The position numbers and the translations under genes are program-made. From Phytoactinopolyspora limicola (GTDB lineage Bacteria > Actinomycetota > Actinomycetes > Jiangellales > Jiangellaceae), in contig NZ_JAAOEN010000021.1 of NCBI RefSeq assembly GCF_011320225.1, positions 37,549-92,848 of the forward strand: a DNA stretch of 55,300 bases, given 5' to 3'. This document shows positions 8,532 through 17,710 of the stretch, one piece after another; the first letter of the stretch is position 1; every line of letters begins with the position of its first letter. The notes beneath the pieces are model-generated. The model was not told where the DNA came from. It searched no databases and saw nothing but the letters and a program-made list of their open reading frames with translations.

Positions 8532-9233
8532 TCAATGGGCGATGACGTGGAACGGTGCCGACGTGCACCGCACCATTCCGCGAGGCGCGGGGTCGGCTGG
8601 AAGGTGGTCGCCGGTGGCTCGCAGCGGATGGGATGACACGACAACCCGTTCGTCGGAGTTCACCACCGAGAGGTTGGTTCCGTGTGCGTCGACGGCGGCG
8701 ACCAACACCGGTTCGAGCGATTCCACGAGTACATCAATGCAGCTCACCCCAACGAACTTCGCGTCGATGGTGAGAGGCATGGAGGTAGTCAGCGCAAGTT
8801 CGGTGCTGCACAGGTAGTCGACGTATGGGCCGGTGATGTGGAGTTGGTGGGTCTCGCGGGGGACTCGGAACCACTCCAGGCGCTGGTATTCGATATACCC
8901 GCGGTCGGCGAAGTCGGTGGAGCCAACGAGCCGGGCTTTGTCCGGCCCTTGCCACCAGGCGATGGGGCTGCCGGCTCCGTCCATGACGTCGGCGGCCGCG
9001 ATGAAGCCGGCGCCGTACACCGGCAGGTTGGACTGGTCGATAGCGGCGTGCGCGGACGGTTCGACGAGTGTCTCGAGGCGGTCGGCTGTGAGCTCCCCGC
9101 TGCGGATTGCTTCGGCCATGGTGATGCGCAGAGAGGGTTGCCATGACTCGAGGATGGCGAAGATGCGCTCGAAGAATGCGTCGACGCCGTGTGCCACGCT
9201 GTGCAGCGCGGACTGTTCAGCTACCTGCACCAT
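8532..9233 (-). CDS. Stand-alone soluble Cache-domain sensor protein
   Basis: The 233-residue protein has no signal peptide or membrane segment. A Cache/PDC core occupies about residues 70-215: a YIEYQRLEWF stretch corresponding to the ligand-binding R-x-W-Y/F motif, then HITGPYVDY and LALTTSMPL, the usual strand-helix pattern of Cache pockets. Cache domains normally sit outside the membrane in chemoreceptors and kinases, so a free cytosolic one is unusual. Its start overlaps the end of the GntR gene by 17 bases, so the two are translationally coupled, and both lie opposite a polyamine-type transporter. I infer that it helps sense the imported amine; this is not shown. Confidence 0.75.
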   Translation of the reverse strand: MVQVAEQSALHSVAHGVDAFFERIFAILESWQPSLRITMAEAIRSGELTADRLETLVEPSAHAAIDQSNLPVYGAGFIAAADVMDGAGSPIAWWQGPDKARLVGSTDFADRGYIEYQRLEWFRVPRETHQLHITGPYVDYLCSTELALTTSMPLTIDAKFVGVSCIDVLVESLEPVLVAAVDAHGTNLSVVNSDERVVVSSHPLRATGDHLPADPAPRGMVRCTSAPFHVIAH

Positions 9234-10020
9234 TGGTCTGCTCCTTGTCTCGCCCGCCCGTTCCGTTGGCCTGCCCCTCCAACAGCATCCGGCGCCGGTT
9301 GACTAGCCAGATCACCGAGTACTCCACACTCTCCGACAACACCGACCGGGCCGTATCGGCGGCGCCGTCCCGGATGGCGTTGACGTGTTTGACCACTAGT
9401 TCATGGTTCACCCGCCGGGCGGGCTCGTCGTCGTCCTGCAATGACAGCAGCGGTGCGATCTCCTGTTGGAGTGCCATGTGCTCGCGGGTTAGCCGCGCGG
9501 ACCGGCTCAGCGCTGCTAGTTCGAGCTGGACGTCGGTGACCATACTGCGCCACACCTCCGGTGGCGCGGTGAGGTTTCGGTCCAGGATCCCGAGCAGCAC
9601 GTCGCACTCTTCCGGTCCGGCCCGTAGGCAGGCGAGTTCCGCGCAGGCCGCCGCGACGGCCCGGTAATGCGCGGCGAGGTCGTTCAGCGCTACCCGCGTG
9701 GTTCTGAGTAGCCGTTGCTCGTTGGCGCGCACGCTGTCGTGACGCGAGGCTGACACGAAGCTCCCGCCACCGCGGCCGCGGCGTGTGGTGATGAGGCCCT
9801 GCTCCCGCAAGCTGCCCAACGCCTCGCGCACGGTCACCACCGCAACCCCGAACGCCTTGGCCAGCTCGAACTCGTTGGGGAGTTTCTGCCCGTCGTTGAG
9901 TACCCCCGCCCGGATGCCTTGCGCGATCCGGCGCTCCACCAGGGTAGCCCGCCCGTCGTCTCCTAGTGGGGCAAAAACCCCAGCGTGCATACGTGAGACG
10001 TGGGCTGCTCCGTGTGTCAC
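9217..10020 (-). CDS. GntR-family (FadR/FCD) transcriptional regulator
   Basis: The 267-residue protein has an N-terminal GntR winged helix (about residues 22-88; KLPNEFELAKAFGVAVVTVREALGSLREQGLI, then RRGRGGGSFV) and an all-helical C-terminal FCD ligand-binding domain (about 105-235). The GTG at 10020 follows AGAGGAGG, a strong ribosome site. It diverges from the ABC-transporter ATPase gene, and palindromes in the shared 177-base region are likely its operators. FCD regulators are usually repressors relieved by a small carboxylate or by a pathway intermediate. Confidence 0.87.
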   Translation of the reverse strand: MTHGAAHVSRMHAGVFAPLGDDGRATLVERRIAQGIRAGVLNDGQKLPNEFELAKAFGVAVVTVREALGSLREQGLITTRRGRGGGSFVSASRHDSVRANEQRLLRTTRVALNDLAAHYRAVAAACAELACLRAGPEECDVLLGILDRNLTAPPEVWRSMVTDVQLELAALSRSARLTREHMALQQEIAPLLSLQDDDEPARRVNHELVVKHVNAIRDGAADTARSVLSESVEYSVIWLVNRRRMLLEGQANGTGGRDKEQTNGAGS

Positions 10021-10106
10021 AGCACCTCCTCTAGCGATGGCCGGACCGCCCCCTCAGCGCTCCGGTGGTGCCCATTCTCCATCCCGGGGTCGCCCATGAC
10101 CAGTCT

Positions 10107-10153
10107 TAACATCCGATTTCAAATGTTTACAAAAACATCTGGAACCAGATGTT
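10107..10153. promoter_or_regulatory. Probable GntR operators in the divergent promoter region
   Basis: AACATCTGG-AA-CCAGATGTT (10134-10153) is a perfect 9-base-arm palindrome. A looser AACAT...ATGTT pair (about 10109-10127) lies just upstream. Both sit between the GntR gene and the ABC operon, 45-90 bases before the ATPase start, where a FadR-type repressor would act. The regulator that binds them is inferred from position. Confidence 0.6.
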
Positions 10154-10197
10154 ATAGTCCTGTGAACTGCGCCACACCAGACCAAGGAGAAGTGGCT

Positions 10198-11283
10198 ATG
10201 CGATCGCCAACGACGCTGACCCCGAGCCCGGCTGAGGTCGGCGCCGTGCCGGGTTCCGGCCTCGCGATCTCGCTCCGCGGGGTCAGCAAACACTTTGGTG
10301 AAACCGTCGCCGTCCGCGATCTCGACCTCGACATCGCGCGCGGCGAGCTGTTCTCGATGCTCGGCCCGTCCGGGTCCGGGAAGACCACCATGTTGCGGTT
10401 GATCGCCGGATTCGAGCGGCCCACATCCGGCCGGATCCTGCTCGGCGGGACCGACGTCACCCACAAGGCCCCGTTCGATCGCGACGTCAACACCGTGTTC
10501 CAGGACTACGCGCTTTTCCCCCACATGAGCGTGGCGGACAACGTCGGTTACGGACTCTCCGTCCGCAGGGTGCCTCGTGTCGAACGTCGGCGCCTGGTGC
10601 GCGAGGCACTAGAGCGGGTGCGGCTGGAGCAGTTCACCGCCCGGCTCCCGTCGCAACTATCCGGTGGGCAGCGGCAACGTGTGGCGCTGGCGAGAGCACT
10701 CGTCTTGCGGCCGACGGTGCTCCTGCTCGACGAACCACTCGGAGCCCTCGACCGGAAGCTGCGCGAACAGATGCAGATCGAACTCAAAGAGATCCAGCGT
10801 GCCGTCGGCATCACGTTTGTGCTTGTCACCCACGACCAAGACGAGGCGTTGACGATGAGCGACCGGGTAGCTGTTTTCCATGAGGGCCAGATCGAGCAGG
10901 TAGGACCCCCGGCCGAAGTGTACGAACGGCCGGCGACGTCGTTCGTCGCCGGTTTTCTCGGCGCCGCGAACATCATCGAGGCGGACCAGGCCGCGGACCT
11001 GTTCGGCCGGCCGGAGCTGCTGAGCATCCGCCCGGAGAAGCTGCGGGTTGTTCAGGAGCGCGACGTCGTCGACGCCATCGCGGTGTCCGGAGTGGTGGCC
11101 GAGGTCGTCTACTCCGGGCCGGCCACGACGTACATCGTCGAAGTACGTCCCGGCCTCACCCTGATGGCGACCCGGCCCAGCGCCGAGGGCGCCGCGCACG
11201 TATCGGCGCCTCAACGCGGCGATGTGGTGCAGGTGACCTGCGCCGCCGCCGATCTCTACCCGATTCCCAGCAACACCCCATGA
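10198..11283 (+). CDS. ABC transporter ATP-binding protein, polyamine (PotA) type
   Basis: The 361-residue ATPase has a Walker A (GPSGSGKT, about residues 57-64), Q-loop (VFQDYALFPHM), signature LSGGQRQR, Walker B (VLLLDEPLGALD), switch His (THDQDEAL) and a C-terminal TOBE-like domain (about 270-355), which fits the PotA/spermidine-putrescine class. I start it at ATG 10198 after AAGGAG; the upstream 66 codons lie in promoter DNA. The stop overlaps an ATG and the lipoprotein gene follows at once. It powers the permease pair at 12583-14275. Substrate is inferred from the neighbouring aldehyde dehydrogenase. Confidence 0.9.
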   Translation: MRSPTTLTPSPAEVGAVPGSGLAISLRGVSKHFGETVAVRDLDLDIARGELFSMLGPSGSGKTTMLRLIAGFERPTSGRILLGGTDVTHKAPFDRDVNTVFQDYALFPHMSVADNVGYGLSVRRVPRVERRRLVREALERVRLEQFTARLPSQLSGGQRQRVALARALVLRPTVLLLDEPLGALDRKLREQMQIELKEIQRAVGITFVLVTHDQDEALTMSDRVAVFHEGQIEQVGPPAEVYERPATSFVAGFLGAANIIEADQAADLFGRPELLSIRPEKLRVVQERDVVDAIAVSGVVAEVVYSGPATTYIVEVRPGLTLMATRPSAEGAAHVSAPQRGDVVQVTCAAADLYPIPSNTP

Positions 11284-11297
11284 CAAAGGAGCAACTC

Positions 11298-12488
11298 ATG
11301 CACTGGAGAGCAACCTCTGCCGCCGGCGTGGCCGCGGCCCTGATGCTAGCCGCATGCGGCGGTGACGACGGGAACGGCGGTGACGCCAACGGCTTCATGC
11401 TCGACGTCCCCGACATCCCCGCCCACGGCGAACTCGGTGAAGCGGAGGGTGAGGTCAACATCATCGCCTGGCCAGGGTTCGTCGAGGACGGCTCGAACAA
11501 CCCGGACGCGGACTGGGTGAGCGAGTTCACCGCCAACACCGGATGTGTGGTCAATCGCCGGATCGGCGAGACCAGCGACCAGATGGTGACTCTCATGCGC
11601 AGCGGCGACTACGACCTGGTCTCCGCTTCGGGCGACGCCAGCCTCCGACTCATCGCCGGCGGCGACGTGGCCCCGATCAATCTCGACCTGGTGCCGCACT
11701 TCGGGGATCTCGTCGACGGGATGAAGGGACAGATCTACGACCACGTCAACGGCGAAGCCTACGGAGTGCCCATCGGCCGGGGCGCGAACATCCTCCAGTT
11801 CAACTCCGACGCCGTCGAGACCCCGCCGAACAGCTGGAACGTCGTCTGGGAACCGGACAGTCCATATGCGGGGGACATCATCGCCTACGACTCGCCGATC
11901 TACATCGCCGACGCCGCGGTCTACCTGATGCACCACGAACCCGACCTTGGGATCACCAACCCGTACGCTCTGGACAGCGACCAGCTCGACGCGGCAGTTG
12001 AGCTGCTCAAGCAGCAGAACTCCCTGGTCAGCGAGTACTGGGCGCTTTACACCAACAACGTCTCGTCGTTCCAGAGCGGCACGAGTGTGGTCGGCACCAG
12101 CTGGCAGGTCATTCTCAACGTCCTCGGCGACGGGTACGACGGTGTGCTGCCGGTCGAAGGATCGACGGGATGGTCGGACACCTGGATGATCGCCGCCGAG
12201 CCGAAGAACCCGAACTGCGCCTACATGTGGCTCGATTGGTCCACCCAGCCGGAGATCAACGCCGCCATCTCCCAGAACTTCGGGATGGCCCCGGCCAATG
12301 CGCTGGCCTGTGAGGGATCCGAGGAGAACGAAGCGCACTGCGAGATCTACCACGCCACCGACGAGGACTACTACGCCAACGTGTGGTTCTGGACGACCCC
12401 GATCGAACAGTGCATCGACGGCCGCACCGATGTCCGGTGCACCAGCTATCAGGAATGGACCGAGGCCTGGGCATCCGTTAAGGGCTGA
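11298..12488 (+). CDS. Polyamine-type substrate-binding lipoprotein (PotD-like)
   Basis: The 396-residue protein has a lipoprotein signal with lipobox LAAC (Cys about residue 20) followed by an acidic Gly-rich tether. The body resembles PotD/PotF: VNIIAWPGFVEDG at the start of the first lobe and a later GTSWQVILNVL. It would capture a polyamine or related amine at the cell surface and deliver it to the permeases. ATG 11298 is preached by AAAGGAG at 11284, so it is preferred to ATG 11280 overlapping the ATPase stop. A hairpin follows the gene. Confidence 0.87.
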   Translation: MHWRATSAAGVAAALMLAACGGDDGNGGDANGFMLDVPDIPAHGELGEAEGEVNIIAWPGFVEDGSNNPDADWVSEFTANTGCVVNRRIGETSDQMVTLMRSGDYDLVSASGDASLRLIAGGDVAPINLDLVPHFGDLVDGMKGQIYDHVNGEAYGVPIGRGANILQFNSDAVETPPNSWNVVWEPDSPYAGDIIAYDSPIYIADAAVYLMHHEPDLGITNPYALDSDQLDAAVELLKQQNSLVSEYWALYTNNVSSFQSGTSVVGTSWQVILNVLGDGYDGVLPVEGSTGWSDTWMIAAEPKNPNCAYMWLDWSTQPEINAAISQNFGMAPANALACEGSEENEAHCEIYHATDEDYYANVWFWTTPIEQCIDGRTDVRCTSYQEWTEAWASVKG

Positions 12489-12499
12489 GCCCGTGTAGC

Positions 12500-12532
12500 G
12501 CGGCGGGTCGGAGCCCCCTGCCGGCCCGCCGC
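12500..12532 (+). terminator. Intercistronic hairpin after the binding-protein gene
   Basis: GCGGCGGGTCGG (12500-12511) pairs with CCGGCCCGCCGC (12521-12532), 12 pairs with one G-U, in the 94-base gap between the lipoprotein and first permease genes. Such hairpins commonly stabilise or partly terminate the upstream message, giving more binding protein than permease. The genes on both sides are clearly one operon. Confidence 0.55.
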
Positions 12533-12582
12533 CGTCACCCACCTGAGCCCTGGAATGCCAAAACCACGTAAGGACGACAGCC

Positions 12583-13461
12583 ATGCACGATATGCGGCGG
12601 CCCACCGCCCACCGGCTCTCGACCGCCTTACACGCCCGGCCACGGCTGCGGCTGTACGGACTGTTGTCGCTGCCGTTGCTGTGGATGTTCGGTGTTTACC
12701 TCGTCTCCTTGGCGATGCTGCTGGTCACAGCGTTCTGGACCACCGATCCGTTCACGTCCAAGGTGATCCCTGGCTTCACCACCCGCAACTTCGAGAACAT
12801 CCTGACCACGTCGTCCTATCTGAACACGGCCGGGCGCACGGTTGGTATCGCGTTCCTCGTCACGCTGCTGTGTGCGGTGTTCGCGCTGCCGCTGGGGATC
12901 TTCATGGCTAAGGTGGCGTCCGCCCGCTGGCGCAACTTCCTCGCCATGGCCATCACGTTGCCGCTGTGGGCCGGGTACCTGGTCAAGGTCTTCGCGATGC
13001 GGATCAGTTTCGGCGAGAACGGGCCGGTCAACTGGCTGCTCGATCCGTTCGGGCTCAGCGGCCCCGGATACGGCCTGCCGGCGGTGGTGCTCACCCTGAC
13101 GTATCTGTGGTTCCCATTTATGGCCCTGCCGGTGTACACCGCGATCCGGCAGATCCCGCCCAACTTGTTCGACGCCGCATCCGATCTAGGGGCCGGGACC
13201 TGGCGGGTGATCCGGACCGTTGTCCTGCCGCTGCTGATGCCGGCCATGATCGCCGGTTCGGTGTTCACGTTCTCGCTGAGTATGGGCGACTTCATCGGCA
13301 CCCAGTTCGTCGGCGCCAAGGTCCAGATGCTCGGCACGGTGATCAACCAGAACGTGAACCTCAACCCTCCGCTGGCCGCAGCGTTGTCCGTCATTCCGAT
13401 CGTCGCCGTCGGTCTATATCTGTTCGCCGTGCGCCGCACCGGTGCGTTGAAGGAGCTGTGA
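12583..13461 (+). CDS. ABC transporter permease, PotB-like
   Basis: The 292-residue integral membrane protein has about six transmembrane segments; the first follows a short basic N-terminal tail and the last ends at the basic RRTGALKEL. The EAA-type loop that docks on the ATPase is visible as DAASDLGAGTWRVIRTVVLPLLMPAM. It pairs with the following permease, five bases downstream. The ATG at 12583 follows AAGGACG. Confidence 0.87.
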   Translation: MHDMRRPTAHRLSTALHARPRLRLYGLLSLPLLWMFGVYLVSLAMLLVTAFWTTDPFTSKVIPGFTTRNFENILTTSSYLNTAGRTVGIAFLVTLLCAVFALPLGIFMAKVASARWRNFLAMAITLPLWAGYLVKVFAMRISFGENGPVNWLLDPFGLSGPGYGLPAVVLTLTYLWFPFMALPVYTAIRQIPPNLFDAASDLGAGTWRVIRTVVLPLLMPAMIAGSVFTFSLSMGDFIGTQFVGAKVQMLGTVINQNVNLNPPLAAALSVIPIVAVGLYLFAVRRTGALKEL

Positions 13462-13465
13462 GGCG

Positions 13466-14275
13466 ATGTTCCACCTTTCGCGAACCACGAAATGGGCCCT
13501 CGGCTTGGTTGCCGCAGCCATCCTGACCCTCATGTACGCGCCGCTGTTGCTGGTGATGGCGAACTCGTTCAACGACGCACAGATATCCAGCTGGCCGATC
13601 GAGTCGTTCTCGTTGCGATGGTGGGAGCGGGCCATCGAGAGCCAGGCCATTCTCGACGCGCTGTGGGTCTCGGTTCTGACCGCGCTCGGCGCCACCGCGA
13701 TCGCCCTGGTGCTGGGGTCGCTGGCGGCCCTGGCGTTGCAGCGCTACAGCTTCTTCGGCAAGAACGCGGTCAACCTGCTGATCATCCTGCCGATCGCACT
13801 CCCCGGAATCGTCACGGGAGTCGCGCTCAACAACACGTACAAGAACATCCTGGAACCCATTGGCATCCACGTCGGCTTCTTCGGCCTGATCGTGGGGCAT
13901 GCGACGTTCTGCGTCGTCATGGTCTTCAACAACGTGCAGGCCCGGCTGGGCCGGATGAACCCGCGCCTGGAGGAGGCGTCGAACGACATGGGGGCGGGTC
14001 TGTGGACGACGTTCCGCCGTGTGACGTTCCCCGGGTTCCGGACCGCATTCGCCGCCGGCGGGCTGCTGGCCTTCGCGCTCAGCTTCGACGAGATCGTCGT
14101 CAGTATCTTCACCGCGCCACCAGGGGTGGAGACGCTGCCTCTGTGGATGCTCAACAACATGGCCCGTCCGAACCAACAGTCGCTGCTCAACGTGGTCGCG
14201 ACCGTCATCATCATCGTATCGATGGTGCCGGTCTACCTCTCGCAGCGGCTATCGCGCGACGTCAGCGCCAACTGA
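13466..14275 (+). CDS. ABC transporter permease, PotC-like
   Basis: The 269-residue membrane protein has about six transmembrane segments and the docking loop EEASNDMGAGLWTTFRRVTFP, the partner of the PotB-like permease. It starts four bases after the preceding stop, inside one operon. The coding sequence ends in a run of short tandem repeats that lead to the dehydrogenase gene. Confidence 0.87.
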   Translation: MFHLSRTTKWALGLVAAAILTLMYAPLLLVMANSFNDAQISSWPIESFSLRWWERAIESQAILDALWVSVLTALGATAIALVLGSLAALALQRYSFFGKNAVNLLIILPIALPGIVTGVALNNTYKNILEPIGIHVGFFGLIVGHATFCVVMVFNNVQARLGRMNPRLEEASNDMGAGLWTTFRRVTFPGFRTAFAAGGLLAFALSFDEIVVSIFTAPPGVETLPLWMLNNMARPNQQSLLNVVATVIIIVSMVPVYLSQRLSRDVSAN

Positions 14276-14318
14276 CGTTAGCGCCCCCGACGTTAGCGCC
14301 CCCGACGTTAGCGCCCCT
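14274..14318. repeat. Three tandem copies of a 15-base unit
   Basis: GACGTTAGCGCCCCC occurs three times head to tail (14274, 14289, 14304; the last copy has a final T). The first copy overlaps the permease stop codon. A degenerate version (GACGTCAGCGCC) lies at the end of the permease coding sequence, suggesting slippage expansion. It fills most of the 72-base gap before the dehydrogenase gene. Confidence 0.85.
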
Positions 14319-14347
14319 GGACCCCGGAGAGCGAGAGAAGTCAGAAC

Positions 14348-15784
14348 ATGACAACAGTACGGAGCTTCATCGACGGCCAGTTCGTCGAACCGACCAACGA
14401 CGCCACGACGATGCCGCTGATCGACCCCAAGACCGGTGAGGTCAACGGCGGCGCACAAAACGCCACCGACATCGACGTCGACCGCGCGTACGCGGCGGCC
14501 AGCCGGGCGTTCGATGACTGGCGACGGACTACTCCAGCGCAGCGGCAGAAACTGCTGCTGGCCTTCGCCGACGACGTCGAACACCACGCCCGTGACCTCG
14601 TCGCCGCCGAAGGCCGTGACACCGGGGCGCCCGATCACATCACGAGGGCGGAACAGATCACCCCGATGGTCGATCAGATCCGATTCTTTGCCGGCGCCGC
14701 CCGCCTGCTCGACGGGAAGTCGGCGGGGGAGTACTTGGAGGGCCACACATCCTGGATCCGACGCGAACCGATTGGCGTCGTCGGCCAGGTGACGCCGTGG
14801 AATTACCCGATGATGATGGCGATCTGGAAGTTCGTCCCCGCTGTGGCGGCCGGGAACACCGTCGTGATCAAGCCGAGCGAGACCACCCCGACCACCACCA
14901 CCATGCTCGCCGAACTCGCCACCCGGCACCTCCCGGCGGGTGTAGTGAACGCCGTCGTGGGTGATCGCGCGACCGGTGCGGCGGTTGTCGCCCATCCCAC
15001 CCCGAAGATGGTGTCGATCACCGGTTCGGTCACCGCTGGCCGCCAGGTTGCGTCGGCCGCGGGGGAGCGGATCAAACGCACCCATCTGGAACTGGGCGGC
15101 AAAGCGCCGGTCATCGTCTTCAGCGATGCGGATCTGGCGGCCGCGGCTGACGGTATCGCTATGGCGGGGTACTTCAACGCCGGACAGGACTGCACCGCGG
15201 CCACCCGGGTGCTCGTCCACACCTCGATCGCAGACGAGTTCACCGAGTTGCTGGCCGCTCAGGCTCGGGCTGCCGTCACCACGTATGGCCGGCCGGCCGA
15301 GGATGAGGAGGCGTGGGTTCCGCCGCTGAACAACGCGGACCAATTGAAGCGGGTTCTCGATGCGATCGCCCGGGTTCCCGACCACGGCACCGTCGTGGCC
15401 GGAGGTCAGCGGCAGGGAAGTTCCGGCTACTACGTCGAGCCAACCGTCATCGGCGGGCTACGGCAGGACGACTGGTTGAGTCAGCACGAGATTTTCGGCC
15501 CGGTGATCACTGTGCAGCCTTTCGACTCCGACGACGAGGCGCTGGCCTGCGCGAACGGCGTGCAGTACGGGCTCGCGTCGTCGGTGTGGACCAAGGACGT
15601 CAGCCGCGCGCTGACCATGTCGGCGGCCCTGGACTTCGGCTGCGTGTGGATCAACACCCACATTCCCCTCGTCGCCGAGATGCCGCACGGCGGGTTCAAG
15701 TCATCCGGGCACGGAAAGGACCTGTCGATGTACGGACTCGAGGACTACACCCGGATCAAGCACGTCATGGCGAGCATGGGCTGA
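14348..15784 (+). CDS. Aldehyde dehydrogenase, gamma-aminobutyraldehyde type
   Basis: The 478-residue NAD(P)-dependent enzyme has the active-site Cys282 in NAGQDC, the general base Glu248 in LELGGK and Asn152 in PWNYP. The NAGQDC context is typical of PatD-like enzymes that oxidise 4-aminobutanal (from putrescine) to GABA, rather than betaine aldehyde or generic substrates. It is the last large gene of the transporter operon, so imported amine would be oxidised here; no transaminase or oxidase that would form the aldehyde is in the window. It is followed 13 bases later by a small gene. Confidence 0.85.
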   Translation: MTTVRSFIDGQFVEPTNDATTMPLIDPKTGEVNGGAQNATDIDVDRAYAAASRAFDDWRRTTPAQRQKLLLAFADDVEHHARDLVAAEGRDTGAPDHITRAEQITPMVDQIRFFAGAARLLDGKSAGEYLEGHTSWIRREPIGVVGQVTPWNYPMMMAIWKFVPAVAAGNTVVIKPSETTPTTTTMLAELATRHLPAGVVNAVVGDRATGAAVVAHPTPKMVSITGSVTAGRQVASAAGERIKRTHLELGGKAPVIVFSDADLAAAADGIAMAGYFNAGQDCTAATRVLVHTSIADEFTELLAAQARAAVTTYGRPAEDEEAWVPPLNNADQLKRVLDAIARVPDHGTVVAGGQRQGSSGYYVEPTVIGGLRQDDWLSQHEIFGPVITVQPFDSDDEALACANGVQYGLASSVWTKDVSRALTMSAALDFGCVWINTHIPLVAEMPHGGFKSSGHGKDLSMYGLEDYTRIKHVMASMG

Positions 15785-15797
15785 GGGGAAGAAAGCC

Positions 15798-15974
15798 GTG
15801 TACCAGATTCTGAGCGCGGAGCAGATAGCCGACTCGATCGTCGTGCTCGATATCGGCGACGCCACCACTGTCCGTGGCTATGACAATGTCGACGATACCG
15901 ATGCTGGTTTTGTGTACGACGTCGCGGTCGGCCAAACCGCGCGGATTCCGCTGACGAAAGAGTGGCTGCGTTGA
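15798..15974 (+). CDS. Small hypothetical protein at the end of the polyamine operon
   Basis: A 58-codon frame opens with GTG 15798 (peptide begins MYQILSAEQIADSIVV) after GAGGGGAAG and closes at TGA 15974, before a terminator hairpin. It starts 13 bases after the dehydrogenase stop, so it belongs to that operon. The peptide is acidic in its middle (VDDTDAGF) and ends PLTKEWLR. It has no membrane segment or metal motif. I do not recognise a family. Codon third positions are less G/C-rich than its neighbours. Confidence 0.55.
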   Translation: MYQILSAEQIADSIVVLDIGDATTVRGYDNVDDTDAGFVYDVAVGQTARIPLTKEWLR

Positions 15975-16011
15975 TTTCGATAAGACGTCGCGGGCCACTC
16001 TGAGCAGGCGA

Positions 16012-16050
16012 CCGACCCGGCACCCGTCGTAGGGACGAGTACCGGGTCGG
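16012..16050. terminator. Bidirectional terminator hairpin
   Basis: CCGACCCGG (16012-16020) pairs with CCGGGTCGG (16042-16050), with partial extra pairing inside. It lies between the plus-strand polyamine operon and the minus-strand glnA, which converge here. Confidence 0.6.
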
Positions 16051-16095
16051 CCGCCGCTTCTGGTCGACTATCAGCAGGTCAACGGCCCGCTGATC

Positions 16096-17520
16096 TCAGA
16101 TGTCGTAGTAGAGCTCGAACTCGTGCGGGTGCGGCCGCAGCCGGATCGGGTCGACCTCGTTGGTGCGCTTCCACTCAACCCACGTCTCGAGGAGGTCTTC
16201 GGTGAAGACATCACCCTCGGTGAGGTAGTCGTGGTCCTCTTCGAGCGCCTTCAGCGCTTCCGGCAGCGACGCCGGGACCGTGGCGATGTCGCCGAACTCC
16301 TCAGGCGGCAGCTCGTAGAGATCCTTGTCGACCGGCGCCGGCGGCTCGATCTTGTTGCGGATACCGTCGATGCCGGCCATCAGCAGAGCGGAGAAGGCCA
16401 GGTACGGGTTGCACGACGGGTCGGGCACCCGATACTCGATGCGCTTGGCCTTAGGCGACGTACCCGTGATGGGGATACGCACCGCAGCCGACCGGTTGCG
16501 CTGCGAGTACACCAGGTTGACCGGAGCCTCGAAGCCCGGCACCAGGCGGTGGAAGGAGTTCACCGTGGGGTTGGTCAGGGCCAGCAGCGACGCAGCGTGC
16601 TTGATCAGGCCACCGGTGTACCAGCGGGCGAGGTCCGACAATCCGGCGTATCCCAGCTCGTCATAGAAGAGCGACGAGCCTTCTTTCCACAGCGACTGGT
16701 GGACGTGCATACCGGAACCGTTGTCGTTGAACACCGGCTTGGGCATGAAGGTCGCGGTCTTGCCGGCGGCCCAGGCGACGTTCTTGATGATGTACTTGTA
16801 CAGCATCAGCCGGTCGCCGGCGTGCAAGAGGGTATCGAACCGATAGTTGATCTCGGCCTGGCCGGCGGCACCGACCTCGTGGTGTGCGCGCTCTACCGGG
16901 ATGTTGGCGCCCAGGAGCGTCTTGACCATGTCATCGCGCAGATCGGCGAAGTGGTCGGTGGGCGGAACCGGGAAGTAGCCACCCTTGTACCGGGTCTTGT
17001 AGCCGCGGTTGCCGCCCTCTTCCTGTCGGCCGGTGTTCCAGGCGGCTTCGATGGAGTCGATGAAGTAGTAGCCGGACCTCTCGTTGGTCTCGAAGCGGAC
17101 GTCGTCGAAGACGTAGAACTCGGCTTCGGGGCCGAAGAAGGCGGTGTCGGCGATTCCGGAGCTGGCCAGATAAGCCTCAGCCTTCGTGGCGATGTTGCGA
17201 GGATCGCGGCTGTAGGGCTCGTCGGTGAACGGGTCGACGATCGAGAAGTTCAGCGCGAGAGTTTTGGCCTTGCGGAACGGGTCGATGAACGCCGTAGCAG
17301 GGTCGGCGATCAGCTTCATGTCGGACTCGTGGATCGCCTGGAAGCCGCGGATCGACGAGCCGTCGAACATGACTCCGTCGTTGATAGCGTCGGCATCGAA
17401 GGTCTCTGCCGGGATCGTCAGATGCTGCATGACCCCGGGAAGGTCACAGAAGCGGACGTCGATGAACTCGACGCCATCGTCTTTGACGAACTTCAGAAGC
17501 TCGTCGGCGTTGGTGAACAT
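16096..17520 (-). CDS. glnA: Glutamine synthetase, type I
   Basis: The 474-residue enzyme makes glutamine from glutamate, ammonia and ATP. Clear family motifs are [17 protein letters not shown], the metal-binding PEAEF, the ATP-site [17 protein letters not shown] and, near the C terminus, DLYELPPEE, which contains the Tyr adenylylated in this class. Length is normal. I start at ATG 17520 after AAGGAGAG; the longer frame adds 41 unlikely residues. A four-box GlnR operator lies about 190 bases upstream. With the RDD, DUF4191, lipA and lipB genes it forms the synteny seen around glnA1 in mycobacteria. Confidence 0.97.
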   Translation of the reverse strand: MFTNADELLKFVKDDGVEFIDVRFCDLPGVMQHLTIPAETFDADAINDGVMFDGSSIRGFQAIHESDMKLIADPATAFIDPFRKAKTLALNFSIVDPFTDEPYSRDPRNIATKAEAYLASSGIADTAFFGPEAEFYVFDDVRFETNERSGYYFIDSIEAAWNTGRQEEGGNRGYKTRYKGGYFPVPPTDHFADLRDDMVKTLLGANIPVERAHHEVGAAGQAEINYRFDTLLHAGDRLMLYKYIIKNVAWAAGKTATFMPKPVFNDNGSGMHVHQSLWKEGSSLFYDELGYAGLSDLARWYTGGLIKHAASLLALTNPTVNSFHRLVPGFEAPVNLVYSQRNRSAAVRIPITGTSPKAKRIEYRVPDPSCNPYLAFSALLMAGIDGIRNKIEPPAPVDKDLYELPPEEFGDIATVPASLPEALKALEEDHDYLTEGDVFTEDLLETWVEWKRTNEVDPIRLRPHPHEFELYYDI

Positions 17521-17710
17521 GTGTCTCTCCTTCGCGCCGCGCGAGGATGGCCGGAATGTCGACGGTCGGCGTTGACCGAGACGCTCGTTCGGTAGCCCCG
17601 GCGAGCCGTAACGACGCACACCCACCGCGGCCTGGTATGGCACCCACCGTTGGTCCCGACGCTTGGGCCTATCAGTAGGTCCTTACAGCTCGGGACGGTA
17701 TGAGGGCGGG

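Noticed and set aside
7953-8817. Protein-coding frames across the repeat element (minus strand 7953-8471, plus strand 8074-8259 and 8401-8817)
   Set aside because: They read the two arms of the same palindrome (identical peptides from each side), have no ribosome site and resemble no protein.
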